From: Candidatus Ozemobacteraceae bacterium
Lineage (GTDB): Bacteria; Muiribacteriota; Ozemobacteria; Ozemobacterales; Ozemobacteraceae
Assembly: GCA_035373905.1 (NCBI GenBank)
Contig: DAOSOK010000022.1
Location: 24,867-88,866 of the forward strand
DNA length: 64,000 nt
Reading direction: 5' to 3'
Shown: one piece after another, positions 46,151 through 55,860 of the stretch
Position numbering within the stretch: position 1 is the first letter of the stretch
Layout: each line of letters begins with the position of its first letter
Notes under the pieces: generated by a model
The model's database searches: none
What the model saw: the letters and a program-made list of their open reading frames with translations, nothing else
Told to the model about the DNA's origin: nothing
Position numbers and translations under genes: made by a program

Positions 46151-48280
46151 ATGATGGTGTCCGGGCAGCTCCGGCAGAAGCATGTTCCCATTCTGGCCAG
46201 CCTGAGATTCAACCTCGTGGGAATCGCGGTGCTGGTGACCGTCGTATATCTTGGGTGCTGGATATATGGGCATCATCGCCTGGCCGATAACCTGGCGGCC
46301 GTTTCCGTCGAAAAGACGGGAACCGCCATGGAAGCCGACCTTGGCGCCTTTTTTCAGCCCGCGATCGACGGGTTCGAGATGGCGCGGATGTGGGCCCGGT
46401 CGGGAATGTTCCAGCCCCTCGATGCGAGCCGCTCCATCGCCCTGCTCCTGCCTTTCGAAAAGGCGCATCCACAAATCACGTCGATCACCACAGGTGATGC
46501 CGGGGGGCGGAGTTTCCGCATCGGCATCGATCCCGAGGGCTTCGTGGTGCGCTGCATTCGGTCCGGGCAGGACGCATCGCAATCCATGATGCTTCTCGAC
46601 GGAAACGGCCGGGTGATGCGCGAATGGCTGGCACCCCGGGAATACGATCCCCGCACCAGGCAATGGTATCTCGACGCCGCGCTTCAGCAGTCCGCCTGCG
46701 CATCCGGAACCCTGGCTTCGCCGTCCTGGACGTCCCCCTATATTTTTCATACCGCCAACGCGCCGGGGCTTTCGCTGTCCGGCTCCCTCGAGGGCCCTGA
46801 CAAAACGGTCTTTTTCATGACGTTCAACGTGGAGCTCGAACGGATTTCGGACTTTTCCGCCCTCCATGCGCCTTCCCCCGGCGGATTGACGTTTATCCTG
46901 TCCGATACGGGAACCGTCATCGGCCTGCCGGCCGGCCCGAGATTCCTTTCCCAGGATGGCCGCAGGGCTTTTTTTGCTTCATTTCCGACGAGGCTTCCGA
47001 CCCTTGGTGAGCTCGGAATACCGGCCCTGAGCGAAGCAGGGAAAAACCTGCGGCTCGAAAAAAGCACGGTCAGGGTGTCAGGCGCGGGCGAGCCGTTCGT
47101 CCTGCATCTGCGACCGTTTCCGATCCCGAACGGAAAACCGATGTGGATCGGCATCGTCATCCCGGAGGCGGACCTGTTCCAGGAATTCAGACGACAGAGC
47201 TCGATCATCATCGCCGTCACGGCCGGACTGCTCATCTTCTGCTGGGTGATGGCCGCGAACCTGTCATACTGGTATGCCACCCCTCTCGGTCTTCTTGCGG
47301 AGGAAAGCCGTTTGATCACCATGCTGGAGCTGGAGAAAAAGACTTCTATAGACTCCACGATATTGGAGGTGCATCAACTGGCCAGGGCGCACGAGCGCAT
47401 GAAAGCGGCGCTCGACTCGTTTTCCCGGTACGTGCCCCTCGTTCTCGTCAGGAAACTGCTCGAAGCGGGAACGGCGGCAAAGCTCGAATACAGCAGTCGC
47501 GAGATCACGATCCTGTTCACCGACATCCGCAATTCGACCTCACTCGCCGAGAGTTTCGACCCGACCACGCTGTCGGCCCATCTCACGAATTACTACGAGA
47601 ACATGATGGGCCGGATCAGGTGTCATTCGGGCCTGATCGACAAGCTCATCGGCGATGCCATCATGGCCCTCTGGGGAACGCCGCATGACGACGCGAAACA
47701 GTGCGCGAACGCCGTCCGGGCGGTGCTCGCCTGCAGAGACTTTCTCCTGGAGTTCAACACCCGGAGCCTTGCTCAAGGCCTTCCCGAACTGCATACGCGG
47801 TTCGGCCTGGCGTCCGGAGCGGTGATGGTCGGAAATTTCGGATCGCCCGAGCGGATGTTCTACACGGCCGTCGGCGACAAGGTGAACCTGGCCAGTCGTC
47901 TGGAAGGCCTGAACAAAACGTACGGAACGCAGATCATGGCCGAAGAAAACGTCGTGAAGCTGGCCGGCGAGGGATTCGCCTGGCGTTTTCTCGACATCGT
48001 CGCCGTCAAGGGCAAGGCGAAGTCGCTCCGTGTATACGAGCTTCTCGGCGTCGCCGGAGCGGTTTCCGATGCCATGCTGCATTTTGCCGAAATATACGAG
48101 CGCGCTCTCGGAGAGTATCTGAACCGGCGGTTCTCAGAGGCGGAACGAATGCTCGCCGGGCTCGCTTCGCCGCATCCGGGCGATCTTTCCGTCGGCATCC
48201 TTCTTGAGAAAACACGACGCTATCTGAAAGACCCCCCGCCTCCCGACTGGGACGGCATTACGCGCTTCCAGACGAAATAA
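46151..48280 (+). CDS. Membrane class III adenylate/guanylate cyclase with Cache-type sensor
   Basis: 709 residues from ATG 46151 (GAAGGG upstream). Membrane helices at about residues 17-37 and 350-372 enclose a periplasmic sensor of about 310 residues with a double-Cache look (TRQWYLDAALQ). The C-terminal cyclase domain has every catalytic residue of a homodimeric class III enzyme: metal ligands Asp458 (TDIRNS) and Asp502 (IGD), purine-site Lys498 and Thr572, and transition-state Asn579 and Arg583. Lys with Thr at the purine site fits the class IIIb adenylyl type. It is the first gene of an operon with the tandem cyclase, which starts 5 bases after its stop. Confidence 0.92.
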   Translation: MMVSGQLRQKHVPILASLRFNLVGIAVLVTVVYLGCWIYGHHRLADNLAAVSVEKTGTAMEADLGAFFQPAIDGFEMARMWARSGMFQPLDASRSIALLLPFEKAHPQITSITTGDAGGRSFRIGIDPEGFVVRCIRSGQDASQSMMLLDGNGRVMREWLAPREYDPRTRQWYLDAALQQSACASGTLASPSWTSPYIFHTANAPGLSLSGSLEGPDKTVFFMTFNVELERISDFSALHAPSPGGLTFILSDTGTVIGLPAGPRFLSQDGRRAFFASFPTRLPTLGELGIPALSEAGKNLRLEKSTVRVSGAGEPFVLHLRPFPIPNGKPMWIGIVIPEADLFQEFRRQSSIIIAVTAGLLIFCWVMAANLSYWYATPLGLLAEESRLITMLELEKKTSIDSTILEVHQLARAHERMKAALDSFSRYVPLVLVRKLLEAGTAAKLEYSSREITILFTDIRNSTSLAESFDPTTLSAHLTNYYENMMGRIRCHSGLIDKLIGDAIMALWGTPHDDAKQCANAVRAVLACRDFLLEFNTRSLAQGLPELHTRFGLASGAVMVGNFGSPERMFYTAVGDKVNLASRLEGLNKTYGTQIMAEENVVKLAGEGFAWRFLDIVAVKGKAKSLRVYELLGVAGAVSDAMLHFAEIYERALGEYLNRRFSEAERMLAGLASPHPGDLSVGILLEKTRRYLKDPPPPDWDGITRFQTK

Positions 48281-48285
48281 TCGGC

Positions 48286-51200
48286 ATGAACAAACTCCTG
48301 CGGGCCGTCTCCGTTCTGTTCCCTGTCTTTCTTCTCCTCCTTCCGCTAGCGATTTTCTCCGGCGGCATGAAGAGCGCCGCGCGCCTGAAGAACGCGGACA
48401 TTCGCAGACAGTGGGTCGAAGAGAAGGGAATCCTCGCCCGTCAGCTCGAGGAAATGGCGCAGCCCGGGTTCTGGGTCGCCGAGGCCGTTCGGAGCACGCG
48501 GGTCGCGCTCGAGCGGAAAAAACGCTGGGAAGTTCCCGCATTGGGGCAATTTTTCGGCGAGGAACTGCCGCGCTGCCTTCCGAAGGGGATGAGACGGCCG
48601 AAGGTCTATGCGTTCCGTCATTCCGCGGATGACTCCGAACCCGGGACGCTCCTGACCGGAAAAGGTCTCGAGGCGAGGGGGCGGGTCATGCTGTCGAAGA
48701 TGCTGCGAAATCTCGGCCTGCAGGCCTGCGACCTCCCGAACGAATTCCAGGAGAATGTCCTGACGTCGCAGTTGATCAGCCTGTTCGGCGGCCGGCTGCC
48801 GCGGGGGATCCTGGAAGCGTCTTTCCACGGGAGGAGCTTTCCCGTGCTTTTCGAAAAGAAACTCTATCTTGCCGCCTGGGAAAATGTGATTGTTGAGGGG
48901 AGGCCGCGGGTCTCCTTCCTGTTTCTCTTCCCGAATTCTCTCCATGCCCATCGCGATGCGATGCTCCTGACCCTCAGGAACTATCGTCGATACTTCGGAA
49001 CCGCCCGTGTCATGCCCGTGTTCATTCCCATCAGAACTCCGATGGACAGGGAGAAGGTGCCCATTCTGGCGCCCGCGCGGGTCCTGAGTCCTTCGGCGCG
49101 GCGGCTCTGTCGCCGGATCAGTTCGCGCATCGAGTTCAGCCCTCCCCGGGACGGCCGGCCGATCGGAAGCATCAGCATGCCCTGCTCAGACATGTACAAG
49201 GTTCTCGAAGTGTCGACGCTGTGGGGATACGCCTGCGCGCTTCATCCGCTGAGCGGCTCCATCGGCATGTTCATCGGCAGGCGTCCGGCGTCCGTCGTTC
49301 CCGAGACGGGAGTCCCCGGATGGCTGTTCGCGACGGTCCTGGTCGGGTGGGGGGTATCCGCTTTTTTCCGGAAGACGAGCGGCAAACGATATTCCGGAAG
49401 CGTGAAAACAACGCTTCTGCTCTGGATTCTCGGTCTTTCCCTGCTGCCGGTCGCGCTGATCTGGAGCACCGGGCAGCGCATGTTCGCGGACCTGGAATCG
49501 AACCGGCTCGAGGCGCTGAAGGGCGATCTCGATTCGTATCTCGGGGAGATCGAAACCGGATTCACGGAAACGAGAAACTCCTGGCTCCAGGCGTGCCGGG
49601 CGATCCTGTCGTCCCCGATGCTGAGCAAGGACATCGATGCTGTCCAGTTGGAAACCGCCTCGAACCAGGCCGTTCTTGACCGTGTCTGGGAAATCTTCGA
49701 AACGCGCATCGGCGAGCCCAGGGCCATTGCGGTTCTGAACGCGGCCAATCAGGTCGTGTATCGCAAGGCCGCCTCCATTTCCGAGGAGGATTTCCGTTTC
49801 ATTATTCACACATTGAAAATGAGCGGAGCGGCGAACCTCGAGGAAACCGCCGGCGCAAACCAGGCGGTGAAGAAGGCTTTCAGCGAGTTCGACGCCATCA
49901 ACGAAGTCGACCTGGGACGGAAGAAGGTCCTTCGCTATTACAACCGCTTCACGCCGCAGTCCGGCAAGCCCTGCCTGCTGGTTGCCATCTGGGAGGAAGA
50001 GGCGCACTACGCCCCGTATCTAGTCCGGAAAATCGGATCCCTGCACAAGCGGTTGCGGAATGTCACGTTCGGGGCGATCCGCATGGAGGAAAAGCCGGTC
50101 GTTGTCGCGAATGCCGGTTCTTCGGGCTCGGTTGAAAAAATAATATATGAAATAAATAAAATGCGTTATGGAATCAAGATGTCGGGCGGCGAGGAGCGGC
50201 GGACGTTCCTGTTCAGTCGCAATCTGCCCGGTCATCTGTTCGTCGCGTCGACCTCCATCCGGCCGATGCTGGACGAGATTGCTGCCGAGAAGAGAAGGTC
50301 GGTGGTCATCCTGGCCCTTCTCCTGCTTCTGGCGATCATCGGAAGCGGGATTCTTTCGGGGCGCATCGCCTACCCGATCGTGAAGATGGCGCAGGGGCTC
50401 GAGCGGATCTCGAACGACGATCTGACGGTTCGCGTTTCCGAGTATCGGCATGACGAAATCGGGGAGGCGGGAAAGACCCTCGACATGATGACCCGCTGGC
50501 TGGCGGAGCGGCAGAAGATCAGCCGGTTCGTCGCGCCACAGGTTCTCGATGCTCTCGGAAAAGACGAACCGGAGCGACTTTCGCAGGCGACCCGCCGGGA
50601 CGCGGTGACGCTGGTTTCCGATATCCGCGGTTTCACAACCCTTTCCGAGACGCATCCGCCGGAGATGATTTTCTCGCTGATCAACCGGCATTTGCAGATC
50701 ATGACGCGGGCGATTCAGAAGCATGGCGGAGTCATCGACCGGTTCATCGGCGATGCAATCCAGGCCGTATATTATTGCGCGCCGGGGTTTGACGCGGCCG
50801 GAAAGGCCGTCGAATCCGCTCTGGAGATGATGGACGCGCACCGGAAATTCAACGAAGAACGTCTCGCCCAGGGCTTGTTCACCTACGGCATCGGTATCGG
50901 CATCGACCAGGGAAGCCTGCTGACGGGCGTCATGGGCGACCCCGCCGTCCGACTGGATTTTTCCGTGGTCGGAGACCCGATGAAGCACGCCGCCGACCTC
51001 GAGGCTTCTTCCAAATGCGGAAAGGCGACGAAAATCGTTTGTTCCGGTACGGTTCGCGAGGCAGTCTCTGAACGGTTCGGATATATCCCGATGGAAGGCA
51101 CGGATTGTGACGATGCCTGGGAAGTGACGGAGAGACTGTCCTCCTCCGAAGGGCAGGAAAAGACGTGCGAGGCACCGGCGCAACTGCCGGAGCAGACGGA

Positions 51201-54200
51201 GCGGACGGAACGGCCGGCACCGAGGCTTGCCGCTGAAACCGCCGGCGGTCCTGCCTTCCAGGCCAGTTCCGGGGCGGTTCTGGCGTTCGGGCTGCTCGCC
51301 ATCCTCGTCCCGTTCGGATTGACGCTCAGGGGCCTCGACACGATTTCCGGCCAGGCTCGTGTGACCGGACTGGCACGGATGCAGGCAGATTTCCGCAAAG
51401 AGCTCAGTCTGGCGGAAACGTCTCTGGAGCCGCGCTTCCAACTCTCTCTCGATCTTCGTGCCCGCGCGGAACAGGCCTTGGAGCTCGACCCGCCGGACGA
51501 CCCCCGTCTCCTGGCGAATGCCGTTGCATCGATTGCAGGCGCCCGGTGCTTCCGCATCGACATGCCGAAGTTCGGACGATCCGATGGCGCGCTTCCGAAC
51601 ATGTTCAGAGAGGTGCGGGGAGGGGCGGGCGTGAACCTGAATTCCCTTCCAGAGAATCTATTGCAGAGCTGGCTGCTGCTGGTCTCGGACAAGGTGTTCT
51701 CCTTGGCCAGGTCATCCCCGCCCTTTCCCCGGGCCGTGCTCCAGGATGCCTGGGATCGGTATGAACAGGCGGTGGGATCCAGGAATGATCTCGAACGTCA
51801 TTTCGGACAGGGATTCGGGAACCTGACCTCGGTTTCTCTGGGTGGTAGTTCTTTCCAATTTCTCTGGGCCGTCGGGCGGTCATGGAACGATCCCGCGGTG
51901 GCGACGCTCTCGGCCGCATTTTTCGTGATACCGGACGATCAAATCACGCAGGAGCGGGGAAACAGGGCGTTCGTGGCGAACATGGCCCGTCGCGGTCTCC
52001 GCGCCGCGATCCTTCCGGCCCATGGTGCGCGAAATCCGGACTGGATCGATCAGGAGTTTCTCCGGAATCCCGCCTACGGCAGCCTGCTCGACAAACCGCC
52101 GTTGAGCCTCGTCGAACTGCCGTCGGCGAACGAACGACTGGTGGCCCATGCCAGGCGGTCCCTCGGGGAAAACCCGATTACCATCGTTCTGATGCAGGCA
52201 TGTCCCCCGGAGTCGAAGATTCCGGCCCTCATCAGGTTCGGGACCTTGCTCTTTTTCGGGGCGTTTCTGGCGGCCTGGTTTCTCTTTCTTATAAATGACC
52301 GGATATGGAAACGGCCTGTGCGGATCGGTCTGAAGGCGCAGATGCTCGGGGCCTTCCTGGTGATGATCCTGCCCATCGTGCTTCAGGGGATGCTGTTCCT
52401 CGAACGTTCGTTTTCCGAGCAGGCATTCCGCTTCCGGTCAGACCGGATTCATGAAACGGAGGCGGTGGCCCGGAATCTGGATCGAACCCTTCCCGTGTAT
52501 TTGGGCTGCTTTTTGAATCTGATCCAAGGCAGGCTGGACGAGCCGGCATTCAGGGCAGCGCTGGCAAAGGTCGCTGACGGAGGCGAGACGGGGGTGGTCG
52601 ATTCCGCCAGTCTCCTCGCATGGCAGTTGTACAAGGATCTCGCCTCGGCGGGAGTGGTCCTCAAGGACCCGATCATCGGAGGCGCCGACTTCTTCGGGAG
52701 CAATTTTGCCTGGGATTCGAAGAAAGGGACGCTCCTCCAGCGGAAACTCCTGTTTGACGGCCCGGCGAGTGTTCTCCAGCGATTCAACGCCGGCCGAGCG
52801 AATGCCGGAGCGAAAAGCAGCTTCGAGGACATGATCGTTTCGGCCAGCACTGACCAGCTTCGCACGGCGATGTCCTCCGTCGTTTCGACCGAACTCCTCG
52901 CCGATGAGTACCTGGGACTGCGGTTCTTCACCCAGATTTCACTCTCCAGAGACCTGAAAAACTCGACGATGGTGCGCTTGTTCCTCTTCGACCAGGGGGT
53001 CCCGCGGTTTTCCTTCCTTGCCCTGGTTCCATACCAGTCGGTATTGTATCAGCCCCTCATGACCTGGAACCGCTCACGCAGCGAGCTTCTCCCGGGCGAT
53101 CTGCCGGGCGTCTCGGCCGTGCACCGGTCACTTCCGGCCGTCATCCCGGATGCGCCCTTCTGGACCGCCAATCCGACCACGCAGGACGGTTCGCTTTCGT
53201 TCTCGACCTGTTTTCGCCTTTCGCCCGCCGTGTTCAGCGAGCCAGCCATGCAGGCATTCCAGGCCCAGACGACGCTTTCACGGTTTATCCCACAGGGGCG
53301 AGACACGATTCTCATGAGCGTTCTGCCGCGAACCGAGGGCGATCAGACGGCGTTCGTCGCTTTCTCCCCGTTCAGCCGGGAGTTGGCCCGGGAACTGGAA
53401 GCCAATGCGCGAGGTCGTCTTCTGCTTCTGCTGCTGGTCGTCCTGTGTTTTGGGGCCTCGTGGTATGCCTCCGAGTCCTTCCTGAGACCGGTTCTCGATC
53501 TTTCGGCCGCCGCCCGCCAGATCCGGGCGGGGAATTTCAAGGCGCGGCTTTCCGGAGAGTTCGAGGGCGAGTTCGGGCTGCTGGCCGGTTCGTTCAACGC
53601 GATGGCTCGCGGGGTCGAGGAAGGTCGCCTCCTGAGCCGGTTCGTCTCGGAGTCGGTCCGCATGACGGCCAGATCCAGGGGGAACGTGGATGGCTCCGAT
53701 CGCGGAACGGTGATCAACGTGACCGTCATCTTTGCGGGGTTGAGCGGATTCAAGGCGCTGATGGCGGCCGTTCCGCCCGAAGACCTGGTCGAGCGCCTCA
53801 ATATCTGTCTCGAGACGATGTCCGGCATCATCCGCGCCCACGACGGCGAAATCGACAAGTTTATCGGAGACAAGATCCTGGCGGTGTTCCACGAAGCCGG
53901 GCCCGGGAGCGGTGATTCGGCCCGGAAGGCGGTTTCTGCCGCTCTCGCCATGCGGGAGGCCATGCGTGCGCTCGAGAGCCGGATCGGTTCCTCGATCGGG
54001 ATCGGCATCGTGACGGGAAGCGTCCTGTCGGGAATCCTCGGCACGGCCGAGGTGCGGCTCGAGCACACGATCCTCGGCGATACCGTGAATCTCGCCTCCC
54101 GTCTTGGCGACATCGCCCAGAAACTCGATCCGGACGGCGCCATCGGCACGGTCCCGGGTGGAGGCATCGTGATCGAAGCCGAGACCCGTCGCCTGCTGGC

Positions 54201-54300
54201 AGATTTCCCCGCCGCCATTCATCCGCTGAAACTCCCCCCGATCAAGGGAAAGACCCGCGCGGTCGAAGCCTATCTTGTCACCCCGCCCTGCCCAAGCTGA
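48286..54300 (+). CDS. Tandem membrane cyclase: two sensor-HAMP-cyclase halves with complementary active-site residues
   Basis: 2004 residues in one uninterrupted frame. Each half has the same plan: TM, extracytoplasmic region, TM, TM, second extracytoplasmic region, TM, HAMP, class III cyclase. The TMs lie near residues 4-27, 345-363, 375-394, 672-694 and 996-1015, 1318-1338, 1351-1373, 1711-1729. Cyclase domain 1 (about 770-930) keeps both metal Asp (Asp779, Asp823) but has Arg819, Ser893, Lys900 and Asp904 where the purine and transition-state residues should be. Domain 2 (about 1808-1985) has Gly1818 instead of the first metal Asp but keeps Lys1858, Thr1928, Asn1935 and Arg1939. One complete and one dead site would form between the two halves, as in animal membrane adenylyl cyclases (C1/C2). 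The protein is probably a duplication and fusion of a homodimeric ancestor. Confidence 0.9.
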   Translation: MNKLLRAVSVLFPVFLLLLPLAIFSGGMKSAARLKNADIRRQWVEEKGILARQLEEMAQPGFWVAEAVRSTRVALERKKRWEVPALGQFFGEELPRCLPKGMRRPKVYAFRHSADDSEPGTLLTGKGLEARGRVMLSKMLRNLGLQACDLPNEFQENVLTSQLISLFGGRLPRGILEASFHGRSFPVLFEKKLYLAAWENVIVEGRPRVSFLFLFPNSLHAHRDAMLLTLRNYRRYFGTARVMPVFIPIRTPMDREKVPILAPARVLSPSARRLCRRISSRIEFSPPRDGRPIGSISMPCSDMYKVLEVSTLWGYACALHPLSGSIGMFIGRRPASVVPETGVPGWLFATVLVGWGVSAFFRKTSGKRYSGSVKTTLLLWILGLSLLPVALIWSTGQRMFADLESNRLEALKGDLDSYLGEIETGFTETRNSWLQACRAILSSPMLSKDIDAVQLETASNQAVLDRVWEIFETRIGEPRAIAVLNAANQVVYRKAASISEEDFRFIIHTLKMSGAANLEETAGANQAVKKAFSEFDAINEVDLGRKKVLRYYNRFTPQSGKPCLLVAIWEEEAHYAPYLVRKIGSLHKRLRNVTFGAIRMEEKPVVVANAGSSGSVEKIIYEINKMRYGIKMSGGEERRTFLFSRNLPGHLFVASTSIRPMLDEIAAEKRRSVVILALLLLLAIIGSGILSGRIAYPIVKMAQGLERISNDDLTVRVSEYRHDEIGEAGKTLDMMTRWLAERQKISRFVAPQVLDALGKDEPERLSQATRRDAVTLVSDIRGFTTLSETHPPEMIFSLINRHLQIMTRAIQKHGGVIDRFIGDAIQAVYYCAPGFDAAGKAVESALEMMDAHRKFNEERLAQGLFTYGIGIGIDQGSLLTGVMGDPAVRLDFSVVGDPMKHAADLEASSKCGKATKIVCSGTVREAVSERFGYIPMEGTDCDDAWEVTERLSSSEGQEKTCEAPAQLPEQTERTERPAPRLAAETAGGPAFQASSGAVLAFGLLAILVPFGLTLRGLDTISGQARVTGLARMQADFRKELSLAETSLEPRFQLSLDLRARAEQALELDPPDDPRLLANAVASIAGARCFRIDMPKFGRSDGALPNMFREVRGGAGVNLNSLPENLLQSWLLLVSDKVFSLARSSPPFPRAVLQDAWDRYEQAVGSRNDLERHFGQGFGNLTSVSLGGSSFQFLWAVGRSWNDPAVATLSAAFFVIPDDQITQERGNRAFVANMARRGLRAAILPAHGARNPDWIDQEFLRNPAYGSLLDKPPLSLVELPSANERLVAHARRSLGENPITIVLMQACPPESKIPALIRFGTLLFFGAFLAAWFLFLINDRIWKRPVRIGLKAQMLGAFLVMILPIVLQGMLFLERSFSEQAFRFRSDRIHETEAVARNLDRTLPVYLGCFLNLIQGRLDEPAFRAALAKVADGGETGVVDSASLLAWQLYKDLASAGVVLKDPIIGGADFFGSNFAWDSKKGTLLQRKLLFDGPASVLQRFNAGRANAGAKSSFEDMIVSASTDQLRTAMSSVVSTELLADEYLGLRFFTQISLSRDLKNSTMVRLFLFDQGVPRFSFLALVPYQSVLYQPLMTWNRSRSELLPGDLPGVSAVHRSLPAVIPDAPFWTANPTTQDGSLSFSTCFRLSPAVFSEPAMQAFQAQTTLSRFIPQGRDTILMSVLPRTEGDQTAFVAFSPFSRELARELEANARGRLLLLLLVVLCFGASWYASESFLRPVLDLSAAARQIRAGNFKARLSGEFEGEFGLLAGSFNAMARGVEEGRLLSRFVSESVRMTARSRGNVDGSDRGTVINVTVIFAGLSGFKALMAAVPPEDLVERLNICLETMSGIIRAHDGEIDKFIGDKILAVFHEAGPGSGDSARKAVSAALAMREAMRALESRIGSSIGIGIVTGSVLSGILGTAEVRLEHTILGDTVNLASRLGDIAQKLDPDGAIGTVPGGGIVIEAETRRLLADFPAAIHPLKLPPIKGKTRAVEAYLVTPPCPS

Positions 54301-54312
54301 AGCCGGAGGACC

Positions 54313-55395
54313 ATGCGCTGCATGAACGTACGAATGTTGAATCGCCCGTGGCTTTTCCTCGCAGAAGTGGTTTTCCTGCTCGTCCTTGCCCTCCCGTCGG
54401 CCGCAGCTGGAGAGGAAAGCGAGGAATGCCGAGTCAGAATCGAAAACCGCGAACGGGGGGAAATCGCCGTTTCGACCGATCGGGGCGTGAGTTGGAGGGG
54501 CATCGGAAGGGTTGTGCGCCCCGATGACGGCTACACGCAGGAAACCGGAGACGACGGTTTCACCGCCGCGGACTGGGCGCCTTCGGGGGCCGTGGCCGCG
54601 ACGGCCGTCAATGCCCTTCATATCAAGGTTCGGCAGGGAACACGGCACGCGGTTCTTTTCACGATTCAGCCACGCGAGTTGCTCCGCATGACGGCGGAAG
54701 AGGTGAAATCCTACTTCTCGAGCCGAACCTCGATTTTCACCGACATTCCGGCCGGCAGCCTGCTGTTCGGGCCCGAATATGCGCCCCGACTGGGAAACCC
54801 CGTGCATGTCATCCGCGATGGGGAGTCGTTCCGGATTCCCGAAGAATACAAACCGAGGATTGGGGACACCCTGGTCATCCCTTCCATGCGGCCGAGCCCC
54901 TGCCTGAAAGAGCTGAGATTCGTCAACAGACCCGGCGGGCTCGTCTTCGCCGCTTACTCGGACGGCTCGGCGAGGTGCGTCGGCTCCGTCGCGAAGTCCG
55001 CGGGGGCAACGGGGCGGTTCGGCGGTTCGCAGTATGCCGGGCGAGGCGAAGTCCGTGCCAATCACCCCGGCGTGCTGTGCGTCTCAACGTCGAAACGCGG
55101 CGATGTCGGCGGGTTCCAGATCATTCCCGCGGTTCACGCCGGAGGTCCGGGTCTGAAATATGTATGGGGAAATATATCGGCATGGATGGTGGTGAAGCCG
55201 CTCCTGCCGGGCCGGCCCCCGCTGGAAGGGCGCCCGCCGCTGTTCGGTGGACATATCCGACCGGGGACGGGCCGCTGCCTGGTCCGCATCGGCGACGGGC
55301 GGTGGGAACCGGCGCCCGAGCGTGTTGGCCTCGTGCGCGACGGGTTGGGGAACGTCACCGAGATCCGCCTGCTCTTCGGGAACGGGACCGACTGA
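54313..55395 (+). CDS. Exported hypothetical protein downstream of the cyclases
   Basis: 360 residues. A long N-region precedes a hydrophobic core at about residues 13-32 (LFLAEVVFLLVLALPSAAAG), a likely signal peptide. The mature part is beta-rich, with many Gly and Arg residues, and a recurring VSTDRGVSWRGIG, FTIQPREL and VLCVSTSKRG style. No family was recognised; the ISTDRGxSW turn resembles a BNR-type Asp-box but occurs only once. GGAGG precedes the ATG. It follows the tandem cyclase by 12 bases and is probably the third gene of that operon, possibly a periplasmic partner of the sensors. Confidence 0.7.
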   Translation: MRCMNVRMLNRPWLFLAEVVFLLVLALPSAAAGEESEECRVRIENRERGEIAVSTDRGVSWRGIGRVVRPDDGYTQETGDDGFTAADWAPSGAVAATAVNALHIKVRQGTRHAVLFTIQPRELLRMTAEEVKSYFSSRTSIFTDIPAGSLLFGPEYAPRLGNPVHVIRDGESFRIPEEYKPRIGDTLVIPSMRPSPCLKELRFVNRPGGLVFAAYSDGSARCVGSVAKSAGATGRFGGSQYAGRGEVRANHPGVLCVSTSKRGDVGGFQIIPAVHAGGPGLKYVWGNISAWMVVKPLLPGRPPLEGRPPLFGGHIRPGTGRCLVRIGDGRWEPAPERVGLVRDGLGNVTEIRLLFGNGTD

Positions 55396-55447
55396 CGGTT
55401 GTTGCGCGGCGGGGAAATGCCGGCCTCCCATCCGGGGTTGACAATGG

Positions 55448-55466
55448 CCATGCAACTTGTGCATGG
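55448..55466 (+). promoter_or_regulatory. Palindromic activator site upstream of the sigma-54 promoter
   Basis: CCATGCA-ACTTG-TGCATGG: a perfect 7-bp inverted repeat with a 5-base spacer, 85 bases before the -24 element. The distance suits an enhancer site. The identical half-sites recur at 57107-57125, just before the activator gene. Confidence 0.75.
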
Positions 55467-55550
55467 AAGATATGTATATTGTTCGTAAACAACGCGGCTG
55501 CGCCCCTCCTGTGAACGGCTTCGTCCCGCCGGTGCGCGACTTTGATCGCA

Positions 55551-55566
55551 TGGCACGAGCCTTGCA
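55551..55566 (+). promoter_or_regulatory. Sigma-54 (-24/-12) promoter
   Basis: TGGCACGAGCCTTGCA is a perfect match to the sigma-54 consensus TGGCAC-N5-TTGCW. It lies 42 bases before the ATG of the DUF2892 gene at 55608, downstream of the palindromic site. Confidence 0.88.
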
Positions 55567-55607
55567 TCTCGAATAGGAAGGAAGATTCGGTTTGCCAGGA
55601 GGTTCCC

Positions 55608-55838
55608 ATGTATACCGAACGTATCATTCGCATCGTGGCCGGCACGATCGTGCTGGCGAGCGTTGCCCTGTCGCACTACGTCAGTCCGTGGTGGTCGCTG
55701 CTGACGATCTTCGTCGGAGCCAACCTCTTCCAGTCGGGCTTCTCCCGGTGGTGCCTGCTCGAAGATATCCTGACCTCGTTCGGCGTCCGTTCCTGTTGCG
55801 CCGAGGCCGACCGCCGGTCGGCAACCGCCGCCCGTTGA
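55608..55838 (+). CDS. Small DUF2892 (YgaP-type) membrane protein
   Basis: 76 residues from ATG 55608 behind AGGAGG; the longer frame from 55542 is unlikely, as it would start inside the sigma-54 promoter. YTERIIRIVAGTIVLASVAL and the second helix PWWSLLTIFVGANLFQSGFSRWC give two membrane helices, typical of DUF2892, the domain fused to a rhodanese in E. coli YgaP. The tail carries CC in SCCAEA, plus Cys at SRWC. It is the first gene under the sigma-54 promoter. A role in sulfur or cyanide/thiosulfate handling is only a guess from the family. Confidence 0.85.
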   Translation: MYTERIIRIVAGTIVLASVALSHYVSPWWSLLTIFVGANLFQSGFSRWCLLEDILTSFGVRSCCAEADRRSATAAR

Positions 55839-55860
55839 CGGCTGATAAATAGGAGGATCT

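Noticed and set aside
48286..54300. Tandem cyclase as an artefact of two separate genes
   Set aside because: The frame is continuous over 2004 codons, with no stop and no internal ribosome site at the join. The two halves differ strongly in sequence, so it is not an assembly duplication.
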